Shown in pieces: positions 56,055 to 63,556 of a stretch of 64,000 nucleotides of DNA. Positions within the stretch are counted from its first letter, which is position 1, and each line of letters starts with the position of its first letter. Below the pieces are notes generated by a model. It had not been told where the DNA came from and ran no database searches. It saw only the letters and a list, made by a program, of their open reading frames with translations. This DNA is from Paracoccaceae bacterium. Its GTDB lineage: Bacteria; Pseudomonadota; Alphaproteobacteria; Rhodobacterales; Rhodobacteraceae. The DNA lies in contig JAHDIS010000005.1 of the NCBI GenBank assembly GCA_020630695.1, forward strand, positions 1 to 64,000. Reading direction: 5' to 3'. Made by a program: the position numbers and the translations under genes.

Positions 56055-56084
56055 TTGACTTCTTGCGAATGACTCGCATATAAA
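56055..56084 (+). promoter_or_regulatory. sitABCD promoter with Fur/Mur-like box 2 in its spacer
   Basis: -35 TTGACT (56055-56060) and -10 TATAAA (56079-56084), 18 bp apart. The box TTGCGA-ATGAC-TCGCAT (56063-56079) lies between them, centred 30 bp from box 1. Binding there would block RNA polymerase, fitting repression when metal is sufficient. The first gene starts 24 bp after the -10. Confidence 0.75.
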
Positions 56085-56107
56085 AAGCAGCAATCCGGAG
56101 ATCCGAA

Positions 56108-57067
56108 ATGAACCTGACCCGTCGTGCCCTGATCAGCTCCATGGCTGCCGCCCCTCTTTTGGGTTCAGCCGCATGGGCAGACACCCCCCTGCGGGTGGTT
56201 GCGACAACCGGAATGGTGGCCGACGCTGCGCGCGCCATTGGTGGCGGTGATGCGGTGGTGACCGCGCTTATGGGCGCTGGCGTTGATCCGCATGCGTATC
56301 GCCAAACCCGATCCGACATCGTGGCCATGACACGCGCTGATCTGGTACTTTCCAACGGCCTGTACCTAGAAGCGCAGCTGGAATCCTTTTTGGAAACACT
56401 GGCCCGGCGCACAACCGTGGTAGCCGTGGCCGAGGGCACACCAAAGTCTGAACTGATCCGTCATGCCGATTATACAGGCAAAGCCGATCCACACATCTGG
56501 ATGGTTCCGGGACTATGGCAGCACGCTGTTCGCGAAACCCTTGTGGCAATGCAGCAGGCTGCGCCGGAAAAAGCCGATCGGTTTGCGATCAATGCACAGG
56601 CTTATTTGAGCGAGATCGAGACCGTTGGGAACTATGCCCGCGACACGCTGGCCATGATCCCTGAACAGGCTCGCGTTCTGGTTACCGCCCACGACGCCTT
56701 TGCCTATTTCGGACAGGCCTACGGGTTCGAGGTCGAAGGCATTCAAGGCATATCTACTGAATCCGAAGCCGGCCTGCAGCGCATTGGCACACTGGTCGAC
56801 ATGCTGGTCACGCGCAAGATCAGTGCTGTGTTTGTCGAAAGCTCGGTCTCTGACCGCAATATCCGCGCCTTGATCGAAGGGGCTGCGGCCCGCGGCCATA
56901 CCGTCTCGATTGGCGGTGAGCTTTTCTCAGACGCTATGGGTATGCCCGGCACCTACGAAGGCACTTATGTTGGTATGATCGATCACAACAGCACGGTGAT
57001 TGCCCGCGCACTGGGTGCAGATGTTCCGCCACAGGGTATGAACGGCAAACTGGCGGCAGGACTATGA
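56108..57067 (+). CDS. sitA: Mn/Fe ABC transporter substrate-binding protein
   Basis: A 319-aa cluster A-I metal-binding protein of the SitA/MntC/TroA type. The N-terminal signal contains LTRRALISSMAAAPLLGSA. Metal ligands fit the family: His in GVDPHAYRQT, His in KADPHIWMVPG, Glu in GISTESEAG, and Asp near YVGMIDHNS. It lacks the His-rich loop typical of ZnuA, which favours manganese or iron. It is periplasmic, delivering metal to SitCD. First of four tightly packed genes (ATGA overlap with sitB). Confidence 0.93.
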   Translation: MNLTRRALISSMAAAPLLGSAAWADTPLRVVATTGMVADAARAIGGGDAVVTALMGAGVDPHAYRQTRSDIVAMTRADLVLSNGLYLEAQLESFLETLARRTTVVAVAEGTPKSELIRHADYTGKADPHIWMVPGLWQHAVRETLVAMQQAAPEKADRFAINAQAYLSEIETVGNYARDTLAMIPEQARVLVTAHDAFAYFGQAYGFEVEGIQGISTESEAGLQRIGTLVDMLVTRKISAVFVESSVSDRNIRALIEGAAARGHTVSIGGELFSDAMGMPGTYEGTYVGMIDHNSTVIARALGADVPPQGMNGKLAAGL

Positions 57068-57855
57068 GCTTGCAAGTCGCACCCACAGGACCAGCCGACC
57101 AAGACGGCGTAGACACCGCACCTTTGGCCTTGCGGGGACTGACCGTTGCCTACGGTGCCGAACCAGTGGTGTTTTCAGTCGACATGACCGTTGCGCCCGG
57201 TGCAATGACCGCAATCATCGGGCCGAACGGGGCAGGCAAGTCGACGCTGTTGAAAGCATCCCTTGGTATTGTGACCCCCTTGGCCGGGCAGATCACCTAT
57301 TGGGGTGATGGTCTGGCGCGCAATCGCAACCGGGTTGCCTATGTCCCGCAAAGGGCCAGTGTTGATTGGGATTTCCCGACACAGGTGCTCGATGTGGTTC
57401 TCATGGGGCTTTATGCGGAACTCGGCCTGCTCCGCCGCGTTCGCCCGCAACATATCGCGCGCGCAATGGCCTGCCTGACCCGTGTTGGCATGCAGGATTT
57501 CGCCGACCGACAGATCGGACAATTGTCTGGCGGCCAGCAACAGCGCGTGTTTTTGGCGCGCGCCTTGGCGCAGCATGCGGACCTGTTCTTGCTGGATGAA
57601 CCCTTTGCCGGTGTAGATGCCGCCACCGAAGAAGCAATCATTACCGTTTTGAAGTCTCTCAAGGACGAAGGAAAAACGGTCGTCGCCGTGCATCACGATC
57701 TGTCCACGGTCGATACATATTTCGACAACGTCTTTTTGATCAACCGCCGCCGTCTGGGCGAAGGCCCCGTATCTGAGGCCTTTACACCAGATGCCCTTCA
57801 GGCGGCCTATGGCGGACGCCTGTCTGATGGCCTGATCGCGGCGCAAACAGGCTGA
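57064..57855 (+). CDS. sitB: Mn/Fe ABC transporter ATP-binding protein
   Basis: A 263-aa ATPase of the metal ABC-3 transporters. The Walker A is GPNGAGKSTL, the Q-loop region YVPQRASVDWDFP, the signature LSGGQQQRVFLARAL and the Walker B LFLLDEPFAGVD. The switch His lies in VAVHHDLST. YVPQRASVDWDFP is characteristic of Mn/Zn/Fe chelate importers. It overlaps sitA by 4 bp and is followed by sitC after 2 bp. Confidence 0.95.
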   Translation: MSLQVAPTGPADQDGVDTAPLALRGLTVAYGAEPVVFSVDMTVAPGAMTAIIGPNGAGKSTLLKASLGIVTPLAGQITYWGDGLARNRNRVAYVPQRASVDWDFPTQVLDVVLMGLYAELGLLRRVRPQHIARAMACLTRVGMQDFADRQIGQLSGGQQQRVFLARALAQHADLFLLDEPFAGVDAATEEAIITVLKSLKDEGKTVVAVHHDLSTVDTYFDNVFLINRRRLGEGPVSEAFTPDALQAAYGGRLSDGLIAAQTG

Positions 57856-57857
57856 TC

Positions 57858-59054
57858 ATGCTGGACGCACTAACCTTTCAGCTTGGCTACAACGCCGCGT
57901 TGGTCACGTTGGGTGCAACGATGCTTGGGTTTGCAGCCGGGGCTGTCGGGGCCTTTCTTTATTTGCGCAAACGCGCCCTTGTGTCTGACGCGATCAGTCA
58001 CGCGACATTGCCTGGTTTGGTTTTGGCGTTCATCGGCATGGTCGCTCTGGGCGGGGATGGCCGGGCATTGGGGGGATTGCTGCTTGGATCGGCTGGATCC
58101 GCGCTTGTCGGGCTGTGGGTCACAAACTGGCTGACCCGCACCACACGCCTGTCCGAAGACGCCGCGATTGGCGCTGTTCTTTCCGTGTTCTTTGGCTTTG
58201 GCATCGTATTGCTGACAGTCGTTCAAAACATGTCCGCAGGCCGACAAGCCGGGCTCGAAGGGTTTTTGCTAGGCTCTACGGCGGGCATGCTGCGCAGTGA
58301 TGCAATTCTGATCGCTGTAGGCAGCTTGGTGGTTCTGTTGGCCACGCTTTACATGCGGCGACCTTTGCTGATCACCGCCTTTGATCCCGGCTACGCGGCA
58401 GTCCGGGGTATCAATACGCACCGCTTTGATATGGCCTTGATGGTGCTGGTACTCGGCATCACGGTTGTCGGGCTGAAGGTGGTCGGGCTGATCTTGATTG
58501 TGGCCATGTTGATCATTCCGCCCGTTGCCGCCCGGTTCTGGTCAGAAAATGCGGTCAAAGTGGTCGGGTTGTCGGCACTCTTCGGCGGGCTTTCCGGCTA
58601 TATCGGCGCAGCCGCATCGGCCACGGCACCCGCCCTGCCCACAGGCCCCATCATCGTGCTGACCAGTTTCGCTCTTTTCGTCCTTTCCTTGCTGCTTGCA
58701 CCCGGACGCGGCCTGCTGGCCATGGCGCTCCGGCACCGCCGCCTGCAAAAGCAGGTTCACATCCGACAGGGGCTTTTGGCATTGGCCAGAAATCAGGCCA
58801 TCTACGAAGGTTTCACACGCCGATTGCTGCGCCGTGCAGGCATGATGCAGGCGGATGGCGTACCCACGCTCGAAGGCCGCAAGGAAGCATCGCAGTTGCT
58901 GCATGACGAAGCCCTTTGGCAGGAACTGCGCCGCAGCCAGACGCTCTCGGAACTGGCCATTCGCGATGACGGGCTTACCCGCATTGCCGAGGTTCTGACC
59001 GCCGATCAGATTGCAGCGCTTGATGCACAGCTCGGACCAAAGGCGGTATCATGA
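57858..59054 (+). CDS. sitC: Mn/Fe ABC transporter permease with C-terminal DtxR-like extension
   Basis: A 398-aa ABC-3 permease. The first about 285 residues hold eight or nine helices with family segments (LRKRALVSDAISHATLPGLV, VGLILIVAMLIIPPVAARF). A cytosolic tail of about 115 residues follows. It resembles the winged-helix and dimer part of DtxR/MntR regulators (LLRRAGMMQADGVPTLEGRK, LLHDEALWQELR, IAEVLTADQIAALDAQLG). Fused DtxR-like tails occur in some manganese permeases and may sense metal. It overlaps sitD by ATGA. Confidence 0.92.
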   Translation: MLDALTFQLGYNAALVTLGATMLGFAAGAVGAFLYLRKRALVSDAISHATLPGLVLAFIGMVALGGDGRALGGLLLGSAGSALVGLWVTNWLTRTTRLSEDAAIGAVLSVFFGFGIVLLTVVQNMSAGRQAGLEGFLLGSTAGMLRSDAILIAVGSLVVLLATLYMRRPLLITAFDPGYAAVRGINTHRFDMALMVLVLGITVVGLKVVGLILIVAMLIIPPVAARFWSENAVKVVGLSALFGGLSGYIGAAASATAPALPTGPIIVLTSFALFVLSLLLAPGRGLLAMALRHRRLQKQVHIRQGLLALARNQAIYEGFTRRLLRRAGMMQADGVPTLEGRKEASQLLHDEALWQELRRSQTLSELAIRDDGLTRIAEVLTADQIAALDAQLGPKAVS

Positions 59055-59959
59055 TGGGCTACGAGTTTGTCGCTCTGTCCCTTCCGCCGATTGTCATCGG
59101 TGTTTTGGCGGCCATGGCCTGCGCTTTGCCGGGCAACTTTCTGTTATTGCGCCGCCAGTCGTTGATTGGCGACGCAATCAGCCATGTGGTTTTGCCGGGC
59201 ATTGTCGTGGCCTTCCTGCTGACGGGCACCGTTGCAGCGTTGCCTATGATGGTGGGCGCTGCGGCGGCGGCCGTTGTGGCCGTTGTCGCAATCGAGGCTA
59301 TCCGTCGGCTGGGCCGCGTTGAATCCGGCGCAGCGATGGGTGTGATCTTTACGGCCATGTTTGCCGGCGGCGTCCTGCTGCTGGAACAGTCCGATACATC
59401 TTCGGTTCATCTGGATGTGGAGCATGCGCTCTACGGCAATCTCGAAAGCCTGATCTGGCTGGATGCTGTTGGATGGCAATCGCTGATTGACCCTGCCGCA
59501 CTGGCTTTGTTGCCGCCCGAACTGTGGCGCATGGCGCTGGCCTTTGCGGTTGTTTGTCTCGCAACCTGGTTGTTCTGGCGCCCCCTCAAGGCAACCAGCT
59601 TTGATGAAGGCTTTGCCCAGAGTCTTGGCTGGCCGACCGGTTTGATTGGCATGGGCATCGTGATCATGGCTGCGCTTGCGGCTGTGGCGGCCTTTGACGC
59701 TGTGGGTTCGATCATCGTGATTGCCATGTTCATCTGCCCGCCTGCGGCCGCACGGCTTATGACCAACCGCCTTGGCACGCAGGTGGCCTGGTCACTGGCT
59801 TTCGCGGTGCTGAGCGCTGTCCTTGGTTATGTTCTGGCCGGATACGGGCCGCTGTGGCTGGGCTATTCGGCCTCGGTTTCAGCCGCGGGCATGATTGCAA
59901 CGATCTCGGGGCTGATCCTTGCGCTGGCAGCCCTGTTCGGACCTCACCGCAGAGCATAG
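59051..59959 (+). CDS. sitD: Mn/Fe ABC transporter permease, second subunit
   Basis: A 302-aa ABC-3 family permease with eight or nine helices. Family motifs are LLRRQSLIGDAISHVVLPGI and GSIIVIAMFICPPAAARL. It lacks the C-terminal extension of its partner and has the usual length. It heterodimerises with SitC to form the metal channel in the inner membrane. It is last in the operon; the next gene has its own LexA-controlled promoter. Confidence 0.93.
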   Translation: MMGYEFVALSLPPIVIGVLAAMACALPGNFLLLRRQSLIGDAISHVVLPGIVVAFLLTGTVAALPMMVGAAAAAVVAVVAIEAIRRLGRVESGAAMGVIFTAMFAGGVLLLEQSDTSSVHLDVEHALYGNLESLIWLDAVGWQSLIDPAALALLPPELWRMALAFAVVCLATWLFWRPLKATSFDEGFAQSLGWPTGLIGMGIVIMAALAAVAAFDAVGSIIVIAMFICPPAAARLMTNRLGTQVAWSLAFAVLSAVLGYVLAGYGPLWLGYSASVSAAGMIATISGLILALAALFGPHRRA

Positions 59960-60035
59960 CCCATCAAATTTTGCGTTTCGTATTTAGCTCGATTGTGGCC
60001 CTGTGATCGCTTTTCAAAAGGAAAGACTCGAACAA

Positions 60036-60056
60036 GAACAAAACAAGAACTATATT
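60036..60056 (+). promoter_or_regulatory. LexA box overlapping the dnaE2 promoter
   Basis: GAAC-N7-GAAC (60036-60050), the alphaproteobacterial SOS box, is followed directly by a -10-like TATATT (60051-60056). An additional GAAC lies at 60030-60033. The ATG is 7 bp beyond the -10, so the mRNA should be leaderless or nearly so. Confidence 0.8.
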
Positions 60057-60063
60057 CTTTGAA

Positions 60064-63000
60064 ATGTTCGCCGAGCTTTGCGCCACCTCCAACTTCACTT
60101 TTCTCACCGGGGCCTCTCACCCCGAGGAATACATGGAACGTGCCGGTCTGCTGGGGCTCTCTGCCGTTGCCATTGCCGATGAAAATTCTGTGGCCGGGAT
60201 CGTGCGCGCCTACACCAAGGCAAAGGAGATTGCCCGCCAGGTCAGAGAGCGCGCCAAGCTGGAAGCAGAGCATGGCATCATCGGGCCGCCCCTGCCGGCT
60301 GGCATGGCACCCCCAGCACCACAACCCGGCGCCGACATCCGGAACATCCCGCGCCTGATCCCGGCGGCGCGGCTGGTCTTTATCGAAGGCGTCGAGATGA
60401 CCGCCCTTGCCGCCACGCGTCAGGGCTGGGCCTGTCTGACACGTTTGATTTCCAAGGGACGGCTCAGGTCAGCAAAGGGTCATTGCGATCTCAGCCTTGG
60501 GGATCTGCCAGATGACATGCAGGGCCTGCAGCTGATCCTGCATCCGCCAAAAGCGCTCGATCCGCCGCCCGGCGCGGGCCCGTGGTTCGTACAGGCGCAA
60601 CAGCTGACGCGCCGCTTTGGCCAGATTATGCATCTCGCGCTCAGCCCTTGTTATGACGGGCAGGATCGTATCCGGTTTGACCGGCACGCCACTTTGGCGC
60701 GCCATCTCAAAATCCCAACGGTTGCAAGCGCAGCGCCACGTATGCATCACGGCCGTCGTCGCCGGCTGGCCGATGTCGTAACGGCCATCCGCCGGGGGTG
60801 CCGCGTGGATCAGCTGGGGCGCGCAGCCTTGACCAACAGCGAACAACGCCTGCGCCCCGAGGCCGAAATGCGCCAGATACTCGGGCCCTATGCCGAGGCG
60901 GTAGACCATGCCGCGCGGCTGGCCGAATCCTGCACATTCGATCTGGGCAGCCTGCGATATGAATACCCTTCCGAAATCGCGGCCGGTGAAACAGCGTCTC
61001 AGCGCCTTGCCCGACTGGCCTACGAAGGGCTGGACTGGCGCTATCCATACGGCGCGCCCGAACGGGTCCGTGCCATGCTGGAGCATGAGCTTCAGCTTAT
61101 CGCCAAGCTGGCATACGAGCCCTATTTCCTGACGGTACGCGACATCGTGGCCTTTGCCCGGTCCCGTGATATTCTGTGTCAGGGCCGGGGGAGCGCCGCC
61201 AATTCAGTGGTCTGTTATTGCCTTGGCGTGACCTCGGTCAGTCCTGAGATCGGCACCATGGTGTTCGAACGCTTCGTCTCCGAGGCTCGGGATGAGCCCC
61301 CAGACATCGACGTGGATTTTGAACACGAACGCCGCGAAGAGGTGATCCAGCATATTTATGAAACCTACGGGCGCCATCGCGCAGGCCTTTGCGCCACGGT
61401 GATCCACTATCGTGGCAAGCGTGCCATCCGCGAGGTCGGCGCCGCCATGGGGCTCACGCAGGACACCATCGGCGCGCTCTCCAGCCAACTTTGGGGATTT
61501 TTCTCGACCAAGGGGCTGGAAGCCGAACGCATGGCTGAAATCGGTCTGGACCCCACAGATCGCAGGCTACAGCTGACCATGCAGCTGATTTACGAAATCG
61601 TCGGTTTTCCGCGCCATCTGTCCCAACACGTCGGCGGCTTTGTCGTCACCGAAGGCCGGCTGGACGAATTGGTCCCCATCGAGAATGCCACGATGGAGGG
61701 GCGGACCGTCATTTGCTGGGACAAGGATGACATCGACAGCCTCGGCATTCTCAAGGTCGACGTTCTGAGCCTTGGTATGCTCACCTGTATCCGCAAGGCC
61801 TTTGACCTGCTGGCCCAGCACCACGGCCAGCGCTACAGCCTTGCCAGCCTGCCCCAAGAGGACCCAAGGGTCTATGACATGCTCTGCAAGGCCGACAGCA
61901 TCGGCGTCTTTCAGGTCGAGAGCCGCGCGCAGATGAACTTTCTTCCGCGCATGAAGCCACGCTGCTTTTATGATCTAGTCATAGAAGTCGCCATTATTCG
62001 CCCGGGGCCCATTCAGGGCGATATGGTCCACCCCTACATTCGGCGCCGCAACGGCGAAGAAGAGGTCAGCTTTCCATCAGACGCCTTGGGCGCGGTGCTC
62101 GGCAAGACACTGGGGGTGCCCCTGTTTCAGGAACAGGCCATGCAGATCGCCATCGTTGGCGCCGGCTTTACACCTGATCAGGCCGACCGGTTGCGGCGGT
62201 CTCTTGCCACCTTCAAGAAACACGGCAACGTGTCAGAGTTCAGGACCCTGTTCCTCAAGGGCATGCGCGCCAACGGCTACGACGAAGATTTTGCGCAGCG
62301 CTGTTTTTCCCAGATCGAAGGGTTCGGATCTTACGGGTTTCCAGAAAGCCATGCGGCCAGCTTTGCATTGCTGGTCTACGCCAGCGCATGGATCAAGTGC
62401 CATCATCCCGGTGTCTTTGCCTGCGCCCTGCTCAATGCCCAGCCCATGGGATTCTACGCCCCTGCGCAGATCGTACGCGATGCCAAGGAACATGGCGTTC
62501 AGGTCAGACCTGTCTGCATCAATGCCAGCTTCTGGGACAATGTGATGGAACCCGATGAAGACGGCGGCCTCGCGCTGCGGCTCGGGTTTCGTCAGATCAA
62601 GGGGCTGCGTGAAGAAGACGCCCAATGGCTGACAGCGGCCCGGGGCAATGGCTATCAATCCGTGCGCGATGTCTGGCGCCGTGCGGGACTGGGCCCTCAA
62701 GTCCTGCAGCGCTTGGCGGAAGCTGATGTCTTTGCTGCGCTGGATCTGCCTCGTCGCAATGCATTGTGGGATGCCAAGGCACTCAGCAACGGGCCAGAAT
62801 TGCCGTTGTTCGCGCTGGATCTGGATGGCGAAGCCATTGACGAACCCGCCGCCCACCTGCCGTTGATGACAGAAGGCGAACAGGTGGTCGAAGACTATGT
62901 CGCCCTGCGGCTGACACTGCGCAAACATCCTTTGGCACTGCTTCGCGGTACGCTCACGCCTTCGCCTGCGGCGGGCCCGTCAGGGGGCTCTGCCCCCTCT

Positions 63001-63090
63001 GGCGGCCATGCCGCCATTCACCCCACGGATATTTCCAGCACAAAGAAACACAAGGTTGCAAAGCTGATGACACGGGTCAGTCTGGATTGA
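60064..63090 (+). CDS. dnaE2: error-prone DNA polymerase III alpha subunit DnaE2, C-terminally shortened
   Basis: A 1008-aa translesion polymerase induced in the SOS response. The PHP-like N-terminus starts MFAELCATSNFTFLTGASHP. The polymerase core has the catalytic Asp pair in PPDIDVDFEHERR, with LCQGRGSAANSVVCY, and VGGFVVTEGRLDELVP, GILKVDVLSLGML and FGSYGFPESHAASFALLVY. After LTLRKHPLALLRG (about residue 960) the usual C-terminal OB-fold domain is absent. A hairpin repeat encodes most of the tail (GGSAPSGGHAAIHPTDI). No Shine-Dalgarno is seen. The usual partners imuA and imuB are not adjacent. Confidence 0.92.
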   Translation: MFAELCATSNFTFLTGASHPEEYMERAGLLGLSAVAIADENSVAGIVRAYTKAKEIARQVRERAKLEAEHGIIGPPLPAGMAPPAPQPGADIRNIPRLIPAARLVFIEGVEMTALAATRQGWACLTRLISKGRLRSAKGHCDLSLGDLPDDMQGLQLILHPPKALDPPPGAGPWFVQAQQLTRRFGQIMHLALSPCYDGQDRIRFDRHATLARHLKIPTVASAAPRMHHGRRRRLADVVTAIRRGCRVDQLGRAALTNSEQRLRPEAEMRQILGPYAEAVDHAARLAESCTFDLGSLRYEYPSEIAAGETASQRLARLAYEGLDWRYPYGAPERVRAMLEHELQLIAKLAYEPYFLTVRDIVAFARSRDILCQGRGSAANSVVCYCLGVTSVSPEIGTMVFERFVSEARDEPPDIDVDFEHERREEVIQHIYETYGRHRAGLCATVIHYRGKRAIREVGAAMGLTQDTIGALSSQLWGFFSTKGLEAERMAEIGLDPTDRRLQLTMQLIYEIVGFPRHLSQHVGGFVVTEGRLDELVPIENATMEGRTVICWDKDDIDSLGILKVDVLSLGMLTCIRKAFDLLAQHHGQRYSLASLPQEDPRVYDMLCKADSIGVFQVESRAQMNFLPRMKPRCFYDLVIEVAIIRPGPIQGDMVHPYIRRRNGEEEVSFPSDALGAVLGKTLGVPLFQEQAMQIAIVGAGFTPDQADRLRRSLATFKKHGNVSEFRTLFLKGMRANGYDEDFAQRCFSQIEGFGSYGFPESHAASFALLVYASAWIKCHHPGVFACALLNAQPMGFYAPAQIVRDAKEHGVQVRPVCINASFWDNVMEPDEDGGLALRLGFRQIKGLREEDAQWLTAARGNGYQSVRDVWRRAGLGPQVLQRLAEADVFAALDLPRRNALWDAKALSNGPELPLFALDLDGEAIDEPAAHLPLMTEGEQVVEDYVALRLTLRKHPLALLRGTLTPSPAAGPSGGSAPSGGHAAIHPTDISSTKKHKVAKLMTRVSLD
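62982..63055 (+). repeat. two-hairpin repeat family 1, copy 2 (inside the end of dnaE2)
   Basis: Hairpin AGGGGGC-TCT-GCCCCCT (62982-62998), then hairpin GGCGGC-CAT-GCCGCC (63001-63015), then TTCACCCC, then GGATATTT and AAAGAAAC. It matches the copy at 49881-49953 with compensatory stem changes. It lies in frame within the dnaE2 coding tail. Confidence 0.75.
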
Positions 63091-63142
63091 CGGAAACGCC
63101 CACATCATGCGAGCCAAAGCACATCAGCCTAGGAGCCATGCC

Positions 63143-63487
63143 ATGATAGCCATCATTTTCGAAGTCATTCCAAAAAACGGGATGATGCCGGACTACCTCG
63201 ACATCGCTGCCGAGATGAAACCCCTTGCGCAGGATATGGAAGGCTTCATCAGCGTCGAACGGTTCCAAAGCCTCACAAACCCGGACAAGCTTTTGTCGAT
63301 CAGTTTCTTCGAAGACGAGGCCGCAGTTATGCGCTGGCGCAAGCTTGCCGCGCATCGCAACGCACAATCCAAGGGCCGCGCGCGCATCTTTGACGACTAT
63401 CATCTGAAAGTCTGCCACGTGATGCGCGACTACGGCATGCATGACCGGGATCAGGCACCAGACGATAGCATCGCCTGCCACGGATGA
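63143..63487 (+). CDS. antibiotic biosynthesis monooxygenase (ABM) domain protein
   Basis: A 114-aa ferredoxin-like-fold protein. Features are MIAIIFEVIPKNGMMPDYLD, then EGFISVERFQSLTNPDKLLS, and WRKLAAHRNAQSKGR. ABM proteins include small quinone monooxygenases and heme-degrading enzymes. No heme or substrate ligands can be assigned here. AGGAG lies upstream of ATG 63143. It is convergent with the aminotransferase gene. Confidence 0.88.
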   Translation: MIAIIFEVIPKNGMMPDYLDIAAEMKPLAQDMEGFISVERFQSLTNPDKLLSISFFEDEAAVMRWRKLAAHRNAQSKGRARIFDDYHLKVCHVMRDYGMHDRDQAPDDSIACHG

Positions 63488-63505
63488 CCTGACATCGCCG
63501 GGTGC

Positions 63506-63548
63506 GATGGGACGGCGGGCGGGGCGATGCTGCGTGCAGCGAGCGCCG
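63506..63548. repeat. hairpin repeat family 2, copy 2
   Basis: A GC-rich block (63506-63526) nearly identical to 38875-38895. It is followed by a hairpin with inner stem GCTGC/GCAGC, loop GT, and outer stem GGCG/CGCC. It lies between the convergent ABM and aminotransferase genes. Pairing is conserved relative to copy 1 although stem bases differ. Confidence 0.7.
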
Positions 63549-63556
63549 TATCGCCG

